Both the position numbers and the translations under genes were made by a program. The notes beneath the pieces were generated by a model. It searched no databases. It was not told the DNA's origin and was given only the letters and a program-made list of their open reading frames with translations. DNA of 7,077 bases, taken from Candidatus Nitrosopolaris nunavutensis (lineage in GTDB: Archaea > Thermoproteota > Nitrososphaeria > Nitrososphaerales > Nitrososphaeraceae). Location of the stretch: positions 1 to 7,077 of the forward strand of contig DAOM01000108.1 in NCBI GenBank assembly GCA_002501855.1. The letters are read 5' to 3'. Of this stretch, positions 1 through 5,158 are shown piece by piece (positions within the stretch are counted from its first letter, which is position 1; each line of letters starts with the position of its first letter).

Positions 1-102
1 TAACTACATAATATATGCTATATCCAGATCATAGTCTTGCGTTACTTGCTAGCTAGAAGGCGGGCAATTATCCATAGCAAAAGAAAAACCGTTTATACTT
101 AA

Positions 103-246
103 AGAAAAGGGTCACCTTTTTGGATATTACAACCTCTTCCACTTGGAAGACACGATATTAGCTTTAAGGCAATAGCCGGCTAGGTTACGTCTACAAGCAC
201 CCAAACTTTCGTCAATGGTGTCACCTATCACCTGACAGTGCAGTAA
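103..246 (+). pseudogene. C-terminal relic of a secreted beta-sandwich protein
   Basis: The frame starting at 103 reads SPFWILQPLPLGRHDISFKA at 112-171, then AIAG, an in-frame TAG at 181-183, then a further 20 codons ending TYHLTVQ and TAA at 244-246. The pattern 'W..L.PLP.G.HDI.FK....FV..VTYHLTVQ' is what I know as the C-terminal strands of secreted hypothetical proteins in Nitrososphaerales. Both sides of the TAG fit that pattern, so the stop interrupts one former gene. Another stop (TAA, 100-102) lies upstream, and I could not recover the N-terminal half in any frame to position 1. No function is known. The resemblance is from memory, not a search; the coding signal itself is fairly clear. 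Confidence 0.5.
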
Positions 247-356
247 ATCGTTAGCATAAATCGTTATCAACTTTGATCTTTCCATTTCTAACCTCTGTTA
301 ACACCTCTTGATTCTAGATTCTTTCAATTATCGTTGTTTATATTGTAGTAAGGAAG

Positions 357-366
357 AATTAAATAA
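357..366 (+). promoter_or_regulatory. TATA-like box of the DUF2024 gene
   Basis: ATTAAATAAT is centred about 27 nt before the ATG at 389. This is the spacing expected for an archaeal TATA box driving a leaderless transcript, and no Shine-Dalgarno sequence is visible before the start codon. Confidence 0.4.
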
Positions 367-388
367 TCTTTTATCGAAAACGTAGACT

Positions 389-649
389 ATGCAATGCGCA
401 GTTTATGATACATATGTAGAGAAAAAGGACGGGAAGACTATGCATTTTGATGTTATTGTCGAAGAAAATACACAACAAGAAAAGGCAATAGAGTATGGTA
501 AGCAGTATCTTGAGAGCGCTGGTCAGGGTGGTCAGAGAATGACTCAGGAAGAATGCCAATTTTGCCATATCCAGGAAGCTCAACCTGTAGTTGAAAGGGA
601 CATTACATCAAGAGGTTATTATATACAAAAAATGGAAGGCTGCACATAA
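389..649 (+). CDS. DUF2024 family protein
   Basis: An 86-residue protein matching the DUF2024 family in length and pattern. The start MQCAVYDTYVEKKDGKTMHF gives the family's 'VYDTYV.KKDG.TMHFD' N-terminus, EYGKQYLESAGQGGQ (35-49) is the middle helix, and ECQFCHIQEA (55-64) carries C56, C59 and H60. The end is GYYIQKMEGC. The family is small, cytosolic and of unknown biochemical role; the CxxCH could bind metal, which is inference. No signal peptide or membrane segment is present. The gene stands alone, with a TATA-like box 27 nt upstream and a T-tract just after the stop, so it is probably monocistronic. ATG 389 fits both the family N-terminus and the leaderless promoter spacing. It appears intact. 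Confidence 0.9.
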   Translation: MQCAVYDTYVEKKDGKTMHFDVIVEENTQQEKAIEYGKQYLESAGQGGQRMTQEECQFCHIQEAQPVVERDITSRGYYIQKMEGCT

Positions 650-657
650 TGAATCGA

Positions 658-676
658 TGTTTATTTTTTTAAATTT
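658..676 (+). terminator. Poly-T terminator after DUF2024 gene
   Basis: A T-rich stretch with seven consecutive T (664-670) begins about 10 nt after the stop codon of the DUF2024 gene. Archaeal RNA polymerase terminates at such non-template T runs without needing a hairpin, and none is seen here. Confidence 0.5.
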
Positions 677-745
677 AGTGGCTGCAAAAACCGAACACAT
701 CCTTGATAAATGAAATTACCGTTATCATTTACAATTTTCTTGATG

Positions 746-759
746 TGATAGGCCTATCA
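746..759. promoter_or_regulatory. Perfect 14-bp palindrome upstream of secreted-protein gene
   Basis: TGATAGGCCTATCA is a perfect palindrome 59-72 nt upstream of the ATG at 818. It is flanked by TGAT on the left and ATCA on the right (offset by two bases), which lengthens the dyad imperfectly. It lies where an activator site could sit relative to a leaderless promoter, but no regulator is identifiable. Confidence 0.25.
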
Positions 760-817
760 TCAGATCGCACAATCTTCGGGAAAGGCATATTAGACATTTC
801 TAATTAGTATTTCTGAT

Positions 818-1369
818 ATGAAGTTTCAAGGATTCGGTATACAAATCATAATCATATCGGTTCTTGGAATTAGTCTGCTTGCAGCTGGTCTTGCTGCTAC
901 CTCAGCGTATGCCTTCGTGAAAATTACTTCACCTGCCAAAGGTCAGCACGTTCCTGTAGGCAACATCCTAATCTCCGGAACATCCTCATCTAACGCAACT
1001 AACCATTGTGCCGTTTCAGTCATTATTAACGGAATAAAACCATACCAGCAAGCGACATCAACAGGAAATAAGGGGCCAAATGACTATTCAAATTGGACCT
1101 TTGCCGCTACTCCAAAGTATGGCACGATTAAAGAAGGAGTAAACAAGATGACTGCAAAATACTCTTGTCCACAGAATATCAATTTGACGAAATTTTATAG
1201 CGTAAACGTGACAGGAGTGGCTGCCAAAGGACAACTACAACCTATACCGCCAACACCTGCTAATAATGCCAAGACTACAGGCGGTGCATTTCCACCGTCT
1301 CTTCCTAGTGTAAACCCGTCAATAGTAAATGAGTCCAAGCACAGTAAGATCCTGAAGGGCTCCAAGTAG
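818..1369 (+). CDS. Secreted Ig-like domain protein
   Basis: A 183-residue exported protein. Residues 1-32 form a signal peptide: K2, then a hydrophobic stretch IIIISVLGISLLAAGLAA, with probable cleavage after AYA (30-32). Residues 33-135 begin FVKITSPAKGQHVPVGN and look like a single Ig-like/cadherin-like beta sandwich of the kind common in Nitrososphaerales surface proteins, with the pattern 'I.SPA.GQ.VPVG...ISGTS...N..C.VSV..NG..PYQ' and a second conserved Cys (C64 and C117 could pair). Several N-x-S/T sequons suggest glycosylation. Residues 136-183 are a Pro/Asn/Ser-rich tail ending in basic residues, with no C-terminal anchor. The likely place of action is the extracytoplasmic side; the binding partner is unknown. 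The gene is monocistronic, and ATG 818 is the only start giving a complete signal peptide. The family resemblance is recalled, not searched. Confidence 0.85.
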   Translation: MKFQGFGIQIIIISVLGISLLAAGLAATSAYAFVKITSPAKGQHVPVGNILISGTSSSNATNHCAVSVIINGIKPYQQATSTGNKGPNDYSNWTFAATPKYGTIKEGVNKMTAKYSCPQNINLTKFYSVNVTGVAAKGQLQPIPPTPANNAKTTGGAFPPSLPSVNPSIVNESKHSKILKGSK

Positions 1370-1634
1370 TGAGGTTCTGTCAAATCTTCTTAAGATATCA
1401 CAATTGTCGAAAAGCAGGACATAAAATCTCCAGGAAGTTGCCACGACTAAGACTATCAAACCATAATGGTAGTATTGCAGCCAAATACTTTGCCAGACAG
1501 TATTCCAGTTGAAAATTATGTTAACGTAACTTGTGAATTCAGACTATAGTTATCACGAATTGTTTCATATTGGTTCAATAATCGATGGTTTTAGCCCACA
1601 AGAAATCAAAAGAAGTCGAAATATAAGTGATACC

Positions 1635-1835
1635 TCATAAAGGTTGCTGCGATTCTTGCATCTGGTCTTCGAAATTGTATCTGATCCGTGTTAAAGTAAC
1701 CAAGACATTAGCATCATTTTTAAATTTCAATGTCAATCTTAATTCGTCATGTGTAACCAAATGTATTTCACAACTTGTATTGTCTGCTGCATTGTATACG
1801 TGCCAATCTTGTGACTTGCCCCCAAAGTTATTCAT
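1635..1835 (-). CDS. Small hypothetical protein
   Basis: A 66-residue product starting MNNFGGKSQDWHVYNAADNT and ending EDQMQESQQPL. I do not recognise it. The composition is ordinary for a soluble protein: alternating hydrophilic and hydrophobic residues in EIHLVTHDELRLTLKFK (23-39) and NVLVTLTRIRYNF (43-55) suggest beta strands. The overlapping plus-strand frame is Cys- and Ser-rich and looks like a shadow. A tandem GAAATAAAC pair (1862-1879, plus strand) reads GTTTATTTC on the minus strand about 30-45 nt before the ATG and may hold the TATA box. There is no signal peptide. It could be a genuine small gene or a fragment; the neighbours give no hint of its role. Confidence 0.45.
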   Translation of the reverse strand: MNNFGGKSQDWHVYNAADNTSCEIHLVTHDELRLTLKFKNDANVLVTLTRIRYNFEDQMQESQQPL

Positions 1836-1861
1836 TCATTATTGATGCTAGAAACAAAAGT

Positions 1862-1879
1862 GAAATAAACGAAATAAAC
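1862..1879. repeat. Tandem 9-bp repeat GAAATAAAC x2
   Basis: Two adjacent perfect copies of GAAATAAAC (1862-1870 and 1871-1879). They lie upstream of the minus-strand gene starting at 1835 and resemble doubled TATA-like sequence on that strand (GTTTATTTC). Confidence 0.5.
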
Positions 1880-1927
1880 GATGAGTTTTGTTTAGCACGC
1901 TGACATTCTAGGAACTGTAGTTCCAAG

Positions 1928-2374
1928 TTAAAGGCTAACTTTCGTTTGGTTTAGTTGATATGCATTGCTACCACGTGGAGAACTTTCTCTCTTCTCTTCT
2001 TTCTCTATCCTTGATTTAGTCACGTCATCTTCTTCTTTATTGTCATGACCGATTGTGAGTGTAAGTAGCTTACCTGACGCTGTTCTAATTTGTTGGATTA
2101 TGTCTGCACCGGAAGTTCCCAATACATCGACGATGCTTGTTATTAATTCGTTGTTTGTAAGTGCAGGAGCATTCTCCTAAGGATGATGTTTAACCATCAT
2201 TCCAGGAGAATTCGCCATCATACCTTGGTTTATTCCAGAACGGAAACTGCAGCAGCCAACCGACCAAACAGGGCTTAATTCCACAATACCCGTAACAATT
2301 CCTCGTTTGCGTCGGTTCTCATCGCCTCTTGGTATCGCACAGTAAAGAAACTGATTTAAGGTATGAATGCGATG
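1928..2374 (-). pseudogene. Interrupted reading frame, unknown protein
   Basis: One minus-strand frame is open from 2374 to the TAA at 1928-1930 except for a single TAG at 2177-2179. Before the TAG it includes GIVTGIVELSPVW and a Met-rich stretch MMANSPGMMVKHHP (starting at 2221). After it come ENAPALTNNELITSIVDVLG, then TSGADIIQQIRTASGKLLTL, then a charged tail ending NQTKVSL. The second half reads as an amphipathic helical domain followed by a hydrophilic tail. I do not recognise the family. The continuous protein-like quality across the stop suggests a recently inactivated gene. The alternative is a short gene of about 64 codons starting at the TTG at 2122. The true N-terminus is unclear, and codons above about 2230 may not belong to it. 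No promoter could be assigned. Confidence 0.4.
2353..2358 (+). promoter_or_regulatory. TATA-like box of the 42-residue ORF
   Basis: ATTTAA within CTGATTTAAGG lies about 26 nt before the ATG at 2382, a spacing consistent with a leaderless archaeal transcript. Confidence 0.3.
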
Positions 2375-2381
2375 TTAATGT

Positions 2382-2510
2382 ATGTGCGACTTCATCGGTT
2401 ATGAACTCAAAGATAAGTGGCGGGTGAAGAAGATTGTCGAAGAAGACTTAGAAGAAGAGCAACCAGAGCTTGAGAAGGTACAAGAACAACCTCTTACCGT
2501 CACACAATAG
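2382..2510 (+). CDS. Acidic mini-protein, 42 residues, hypothetical
   Basis: ATG 2382 opens a 42-codon frame ending in TAG at 2508-2510. It starts MCDFIGYELKDKWRVKKIVE and continues EDLEEEQPELEKVQEQPL. The N-terminal third is mixed aromatic and basic (YELKDKWRVKK); the rest is strongly acidic (a Glu-rich run at residues 20-31) and should be helical. Such composition is unlikely by chance in AT-rich spacer. A TATA-like box sits about 26 nt upstream and an in-frame TAA (2376-2378) excludes a longer N-terminus. I do not recognise the protein. It could be a true small protein or the tail of a decayed larger gene. Confidence 0.4.
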   Translation: MCDFIGYELKDKWRVKKIVEEDLEEEQPELEKVQEQPLTVTQ

Positions 2511-2618
2511 GCAAAAAGACACTAGTACTGAACGTGAACGAGTACCTTTAGTCACATTCGCGTTTACTCAGCATTAGTTATTAGAGAATAGATGAAACTC
2601 GACGGTTTTAGCGGCTAA

Positions 2619-2786
2619 AAATTCAGGACTGAAACGGGCTTAACACAGCATCCTAACCTGGAACGCCAGTCCAGCCGCGCTTATCTGGAGTATCTGGGCA
2701 TGATGTTTATTGCACGCTTCATCTACCACGATAGCCCCACTAACAGACGTATAGCATCATCTAATTCCATATTCTCTAGCTGCTAG
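2619..2786 (+). pseudogene. Coding-like relic, possibly transposase C-terminus
   Basis: The frame after TAA 2616-2618 is open for 55 codons, to TAG 2784-2786, and has no start codon near its beginning. It reads TGLTQHPNLERQSSRAYLEY then LGMMFIARFIYHDSPTNRR. The stretch 2646-2750 is visibly richer in G+C than its surroundings. An Arg-rich segment followed by a hydrophobic helix of the type 'RAYLEYLGMMFIARFI' resembles the last helices of DDE transposases that follow the catalytic Glu, but no catalytic residues remain, so this is only a suggestion. Apart from this relic I see nothing in 2511-2890. Confidence 0.25.
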
Positions 2787-2890
2787 CTTTGAAAGCGGGA
2801 ATTTTTGTCATTAATTACTAGCATTGATAATGTAACAAGTTATGATTGCAGGGTTTCAGTACTTCGATATTAGCATTAGATAATCTTCTT

Positions 2891-3163
2891 CTATCCTTTC
2901 CTCAGTTTGAATTCTAATTTTATTCCTATTTTCTCGTTGTAATTCGAGGTGAATGATTGATTGGGTAATATCGGAAAGCTTGAAAGTTCTGTATTTTGAT
3001 AATTAGGGCACCTATCTTCTGCTGGCAGCATAAGCTCAGTAAAGTATGTTGCAGACCAATAACACGTATCACATAGAATGAATATGGCCTCTTTTTCTTT
3101 TGTGTTTGGATAAATCTGTTTCTTTGTCCTGGGGGCTGTTCCATATCCTTTGCTATTGGTCAA
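2891..3163 (-). CDS. Small CxxC (degenerate zinc-ribbon) protein
   Basis: A 90-residue protein with a Lys-rich N-terminus (KKQIYPNTKEKE, 14-25), then IFILCDTCYWSATYFTELML (27-46), PAEDRCPNYQNTELSSFPIL (47-66), and an end rich in charged residues (KIGIKLEFKLRKG). I recognise it as a short Nitrososphaerales family with the usual pattern 'CD.CYW.ATYF......CP.CG...LSSFPI..NESF...Y.EKRG.ELEF', which probably binds one zinc through two CxxC knuckles. Here the first knuckle (C31, C34) is intact, but the second keeps only C52: the residue normally Cys is Y55. Metal binding may be weakened or lost. The start shown is TTG 3163; no in-frame ATG exists nearby, and an AT-rich TATA-like tract lies at 3195-3212. 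The function of the family is unknown. Confidence 0.7.
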   Translation of the reverse strand: MTNSKGYGTAPRTKKQIYPNTKEKEAIFILCDTCYWSATYFTELMLPAEDRCPNYQNTELSSFPILPNQSFTSNYNEKIGIKLEFKLRKG

Positions 3164-3240
3164 TCTTTGAATTGCCAGTATTCGACGCTAAACTATTATA
3201 TTAATTATTCTAGGTTGTCTTGCCACATTCAATCCTCTGC

Positions 3241-3520
3241 TATATCAAGAATAAAAATGATCTAATATTGTTTACGTTTTACAACCTGTTACAAAGGGGC
3301 TAGAGTATTATAAACCAAATGTGTGGTAGGATGAATTATACCAGAAATTGGTGACACCTTGACTGAAAAAATTAGCTATATTCTAGCCAACTCTGAATTC
3401 AGAGTACTAATCTTAAGCAAGAATTTCTTCAGAAAGAATTGGTCCAGAGATCAGCTAAATAGGTTATCGACAAAATCGATATTGACTGGCATTCTAACTA
3501 ATACCTTGGGAAGAGGTTGA
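3241..3520 (+). pseudogene. TIR-domain protein, frameshifted remnant
   Basis: Three plus-strand frames join into one TIR domain. Frame 3241-3300 ends in FYNLLQRG. A -1 shift gives LEYYKPNVW-stop-DEL (3300-3338), matching the TIR signature 'L...VW.DE'. A second -1 shift at about 3338 gives IPEIGDTLTEKISYILANSE (3338-3397), then FRVLILSKNFFRKNWSRDQL, ending at TGA 3518-3520. These correspond to the family's '..IGDSL...I...L..S...VVVLS.NFF...W...EL.GL'. The catalytic Glu of TIR NADases would be in the W-x-x-x-E position, which here is Gln (WSRDQL). The gene therefore carries two frameshifts, an internal TAG at 3327, no start and no effector or sensor domain. TIR proteins often act in immunity by cleaving NAD+; this one cannot be functional. 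The assignment rests on motif recognition. Confidence 0.65.
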
Positions 3521-3633
3521 ATACATCACCAAAATTGTTCCATCTGCGTTGGTGGATCAAAATTCCACCCGTCTCAAATAAGTTAAGATAATGTAATATT
3601 TGTTAAAGCTGTCTCGATAATCTCAATAACTCG

Positions 3634-3864
3634 CTAGTGGCATGATATTCCGTTTTGATCATAATCATTGTATGAATCTGCGATTTGCATAAATGTTTTC
3701 TTTAAAGTATCAATATTTGAGGCTATGCCTTTTGGTGCATTTTCTGTCCATGCAACCACCCACAGTGCATCGTGAGCGGTATGACTATTGTACGATATAG
3801 AGCCTGCCCCTAGAATTAGACCATATTTCGTCAGCCAAGATAGCCAAATCCGGTATTTTGATGT
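3634..3864 (-). pseudogene. Relic of ABC-type solute-binding protein
   Basis: The minus-strand frame is open from 3864 to TAG 3634-3636. Its clear part reads SYNSHTAHDALWVVAWTENA (3795-3736), then PKGIASNIDTLKKTFMQIAD and SYND. The 'Y..HTAHDALWV.A...' pattern followed by a helix '..LKK.F...AD.Y' matches the second lobe of periplasmic-binding-protein-like (branched-chain amino acid or urea type) receptors, in which 'AYDA.W..A.A' is conserved. There is no ATG before it, no N-terminal lobe and no signal peptide; the frame ends soon after, in an unrelated-looking tail. It is a fragment of about 60 codons. Its upstream end touches the inverted repeat at 3865, as if the gene had been cut there. Confidence 0.5.
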
Positions 3865-3916
3865 CTACCCTTACAATCTTAATAAAACATATAAATATAT
3901 AGATTTGTAAGGGTAG
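3865..3916. promoter_or_regulatory. Inverted repeat bracketing the Fic promoter (possible operator)
   Basis: CTACCCTTACAA (3865-3876) and its exact reverse complement TTGTAAGGGTAG (3905-3916) are separated by 28 nt of AT-rich sequence. The match continues with one extra base (AATCT against AAATCT). The TATA box lies inside the spacer, and the right arm falls between the TATA box and the GTG start. A protein bound to both arms could block TBP/TFB or polymerase. Alternatively the arms are scars or ends of a lost insertion. Confidence 0.55.
3890..3897 (+). promoter_or_regulatory. TATA box of fic
   Basis: TATAAATA in a run of A/T is centred about 28 nt before GTG 3922. It is the clearest archaeal TATA box in the window and implies a leaderless mRNA beginning at or just before the start codon. 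Confidence 0.65.
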
Positions 3917-3921
3917 GTTCT

Positions 3922-4821
3922 GTGGTAACCATAAAGAAGAGAAGAGTAGGCACTGGTACTTACTACTATCTCCAACATAGCATAAGGAAAGGGCCAAAAG
4001 TGCAGAGTAAGGAGATTTACTTAGGAAGGAAAATACCGAAGAATATCGAAGAAATCAAGGGAAAACTGCTCAAGACCATTTATGAGAAGGAGTGGTATCC
4101 TCTCTTAGATCGAATAAAAGAAAAATATTCGAAAGAAATCAAACTGATGCCCAGATCCTCCAGAGAGAAGCAGATGGAGATCTTCGCAAGCAGATTTACC
4201 TACAATACGCAAAGAATAGAGGGCTCTAAGCTAACCCTGAAAGAAACTGCCAATTTGCTTGAGAAAGGCATAACACCAAAAGACAAGCCGCTGGAAGACG
4301 TCAAAGAGGCAGAGGCACACAAGAGGTTGTTCTATGCCGAGGTATTAATTAGCAAAAAAAAGGATCTGTCCCTCAATCTCGTTGTTGAATGGCATAGGAA
4401 TCTATTTCAAGAGACCAAGCCAGATATTGCAGGCAAGATTAGAAAGCATCAAACACGTATCTCAGGTAGTAAATTCATCCCTCCACTTCCTGTTGAAGTT
4501 TATCCGCTTCTTCGAGAATTCTTCAAATGGTATGATAGGAATAAGGGTAAGATTGAACTCCATCATCCCGTGGAGCTGGCAGCTTTTGTTCACTTGAAAT
4601 TCGTGACCATACATCCCTTTGGAGATGGAAATGGCAGGATCTCCAGACTGATGATGAATTTTGTATTAAACAAGGAAGGTTATCCTATGCTCGATATTCC
4701 TTATAGTGGTAGAAACAGCTACTACACTGCTCTAGAAAGAGCGCAGGTTAAGAAGGTAGACAGGGCATTCATTCAATGGTTTATGAGAAAGTACATGAAA
4801 GAAAACGATGCATATAGTTGA
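3922..4821 (+). CDS. Fic family protein (AMPylase type, class II)
   Basis: A 299-residue cytosolic enzyme of the Fic/DOC fold, whose members transfer AMP (less often other groups) from a nucleotide to protein hydroxyls. The active-site signature HPFGDGNGRISR (231-242) is complete: catalytic H231, acidic D235, anion-hole GNGR (236-239) and R242. TQRIEG (96-101) is the inhibitory '[S/T]xxxE[G/N]' motif placed N-terminal to the Fic core, making this class II; E100 should pair with R242 and keep the enzyme self-inhibited. SGSKFIPPLP (181-190) fits the flap before the core. Residues 1-40 (MVTIKKRRVGTGTYYYLQHS, then GPKVQSKEIYLGRKIPKN) form a basic beta-hairpin module seen in archaeal Fic proteins and resembling the start of some transposases, so nucleic-acid contact is possible. 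The GTG start is set by the TATA spacing. There is no antitoxin partner or operon neighbour. Target unknown; intact. Confidence 0.93.
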   Translation: MVTIKKRRVGTGTYYYLQHSIRKGPKVQSKEIYLGRKIPKNIEEIKGKLLKTIYEKEWYPLLDRIKEKYSKEIKLMPRSSREKQMEIFASRFTYNTQRIEGSKLTLKETANLLEKGITPKDKPLEDVKEAEAHKRLFYAEVLISKKKDLSLNLVVEWHRNLFQETKPDIAGKIRKHQTRISGSKFIPPLPVEVYPLLREFFKWYDRNKGKIELHHPVELAAFVHLKFVTIHPFGDGNGRISRLMMNFVLNKEGYPMLDIPYSGRNSYYTALERAQVKKVDRAFIQWFMRKYMKENDAYS

Positions 4822-4927
4822 ACATAGCAAAAATTTTCTACACCGCGTTTGAGGAAGTCATAGGTAGAAAATAAAGAAGTTGTGCCATGACCGTATACGT
4901 AGGAGCTCACATCTGTATTTAACGTCT

Positions 4928-4955
4928 GTGAACTACCACTGATTAAAATCAGTGG
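4928..4955 (-). repeat. IS200/IS605-like right-end hairpin (omega-RNA 3' end type)
   Basis: CCACTGATT-AA-AATCAGTGG (4936-4955) is a 9-bp perfect stem. On the minus strand it reads GAAGCCACTGATTTTAATC, then AGTGGTAGTTCAC, ending at 4928. I recognise 'GAAGCCACTGA...TCAGTGGTAGTTCAC' as the usual right end of archaeal and bacterial IS200/IS605 elements. It overlaps the tnpB stop codon and corresponds to the 3' end of the TnpB guide-RNA scaffold. The sequence after GTTCAC on the minus strand (below 4928) would then be the old target flank. Confidence 0.6.
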
Positions 4956-5124
4956 CTTCCTTTCTCATCATTGCGTTCTTGTCTACGCTAGGAAAAGTCC
5001 TGGGTATTTTCACGGTTACCCCTACTTTAGAAATATATCCTAAAGCCCGATAGGCATGTAATATCTCATATTCATTCAACCGATTCTTTTCTCCGAAGAA
5101 AACAAGGCATTTACAAACAACTAT
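4933..5124 (-). pseudogene. tnpB: C-terminal relic of TnpB (IS200/IS605 element)
   Basis: The minus-strand frame is open from 5124 to TAG 4933-4935. It includes FFGEKNRLNEYEILHAYRAL (5100-5041), GYISKVGVTVKIPRTFPSVD, and ends MMRKEATDFNQW followed by the stop. The final 'REATDF.QW-stop', with the stop inside the right-end hairpin, is a typical TnpB C-terminus, and 'RALGY' followed by a Val/Lys-rich strand fits the segment after the last RuvC motif. The RuvC residues, the zinc knuckle and everything N-terminal are missing, and an in-frame TAA at 5125-5127 precedes it, so no nuclease is made. The rest of 4822-5158 contains nothing I can call. There is moderate uncertainty about the part upstream of RALGY. 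Confidence 0.5.
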
Positions 5125-5158
5125 TTACAGAAATTTCCAGTAAATGTTACTCTTTGAT

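Noticed and set aside
371..583. Minus-strand 70-codon frame
   Set aside because: Lies opposite the DUF2024 gene, which has clear family sequence; the hydrophobic Leu/Ser/Phe-rich translation is the usual antisense shadow.
1195..1383. Minus-strand 62-codon frame
   Set aside because: Antisense to the proline-rich tail of the secreted Ig-like protein, with no independent promoter or motif.
1466..1549. 27-codon plus-strand frame (MVVLQPNTLPDSIPVENY...)
   Set aside because: Looks faintly protein-like but is too short, without a promoter or recognisable family; may be another fragment but cannot be supported.
1627..1845. Plus-strand 72-codon frame
   Set aside because: Cys- and Ser-rich composition without pattern; the opposite strand gives a more protein-like product.
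2926..3144. Second minus-strand frame inside the CxxC protein gene
   Set aside because: Overlaps the recognised zinc-ribbon-like protein in another frame and has no motif.
3785..3997. Minus-strand 70-codon frame across the fic promoter
   Set aside because: Runs over the TATA box, the inverted repeat and the fic start; the frame with the receptor motif HTAHDALWV is the coherent one here.
4382..4597. Plus-strand 71-codon frame inside fic
   Set aside because: Out-of-frame shadow of the Fic coding sequence.
3241..4821. TIR plus Fic as a working two-gene defence system
   Set aside because: The TIR gene has two frameshifts, an internal stop and a lost catalytic Glu, so only Fic can function today.
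4936..4955. Hairpin read as a transcription terminator for fic
   Set aside because: It lacks a T-run on the fic strand and lies over 110 nt after the stop; its flanks match an IS200/IS605 right end better.
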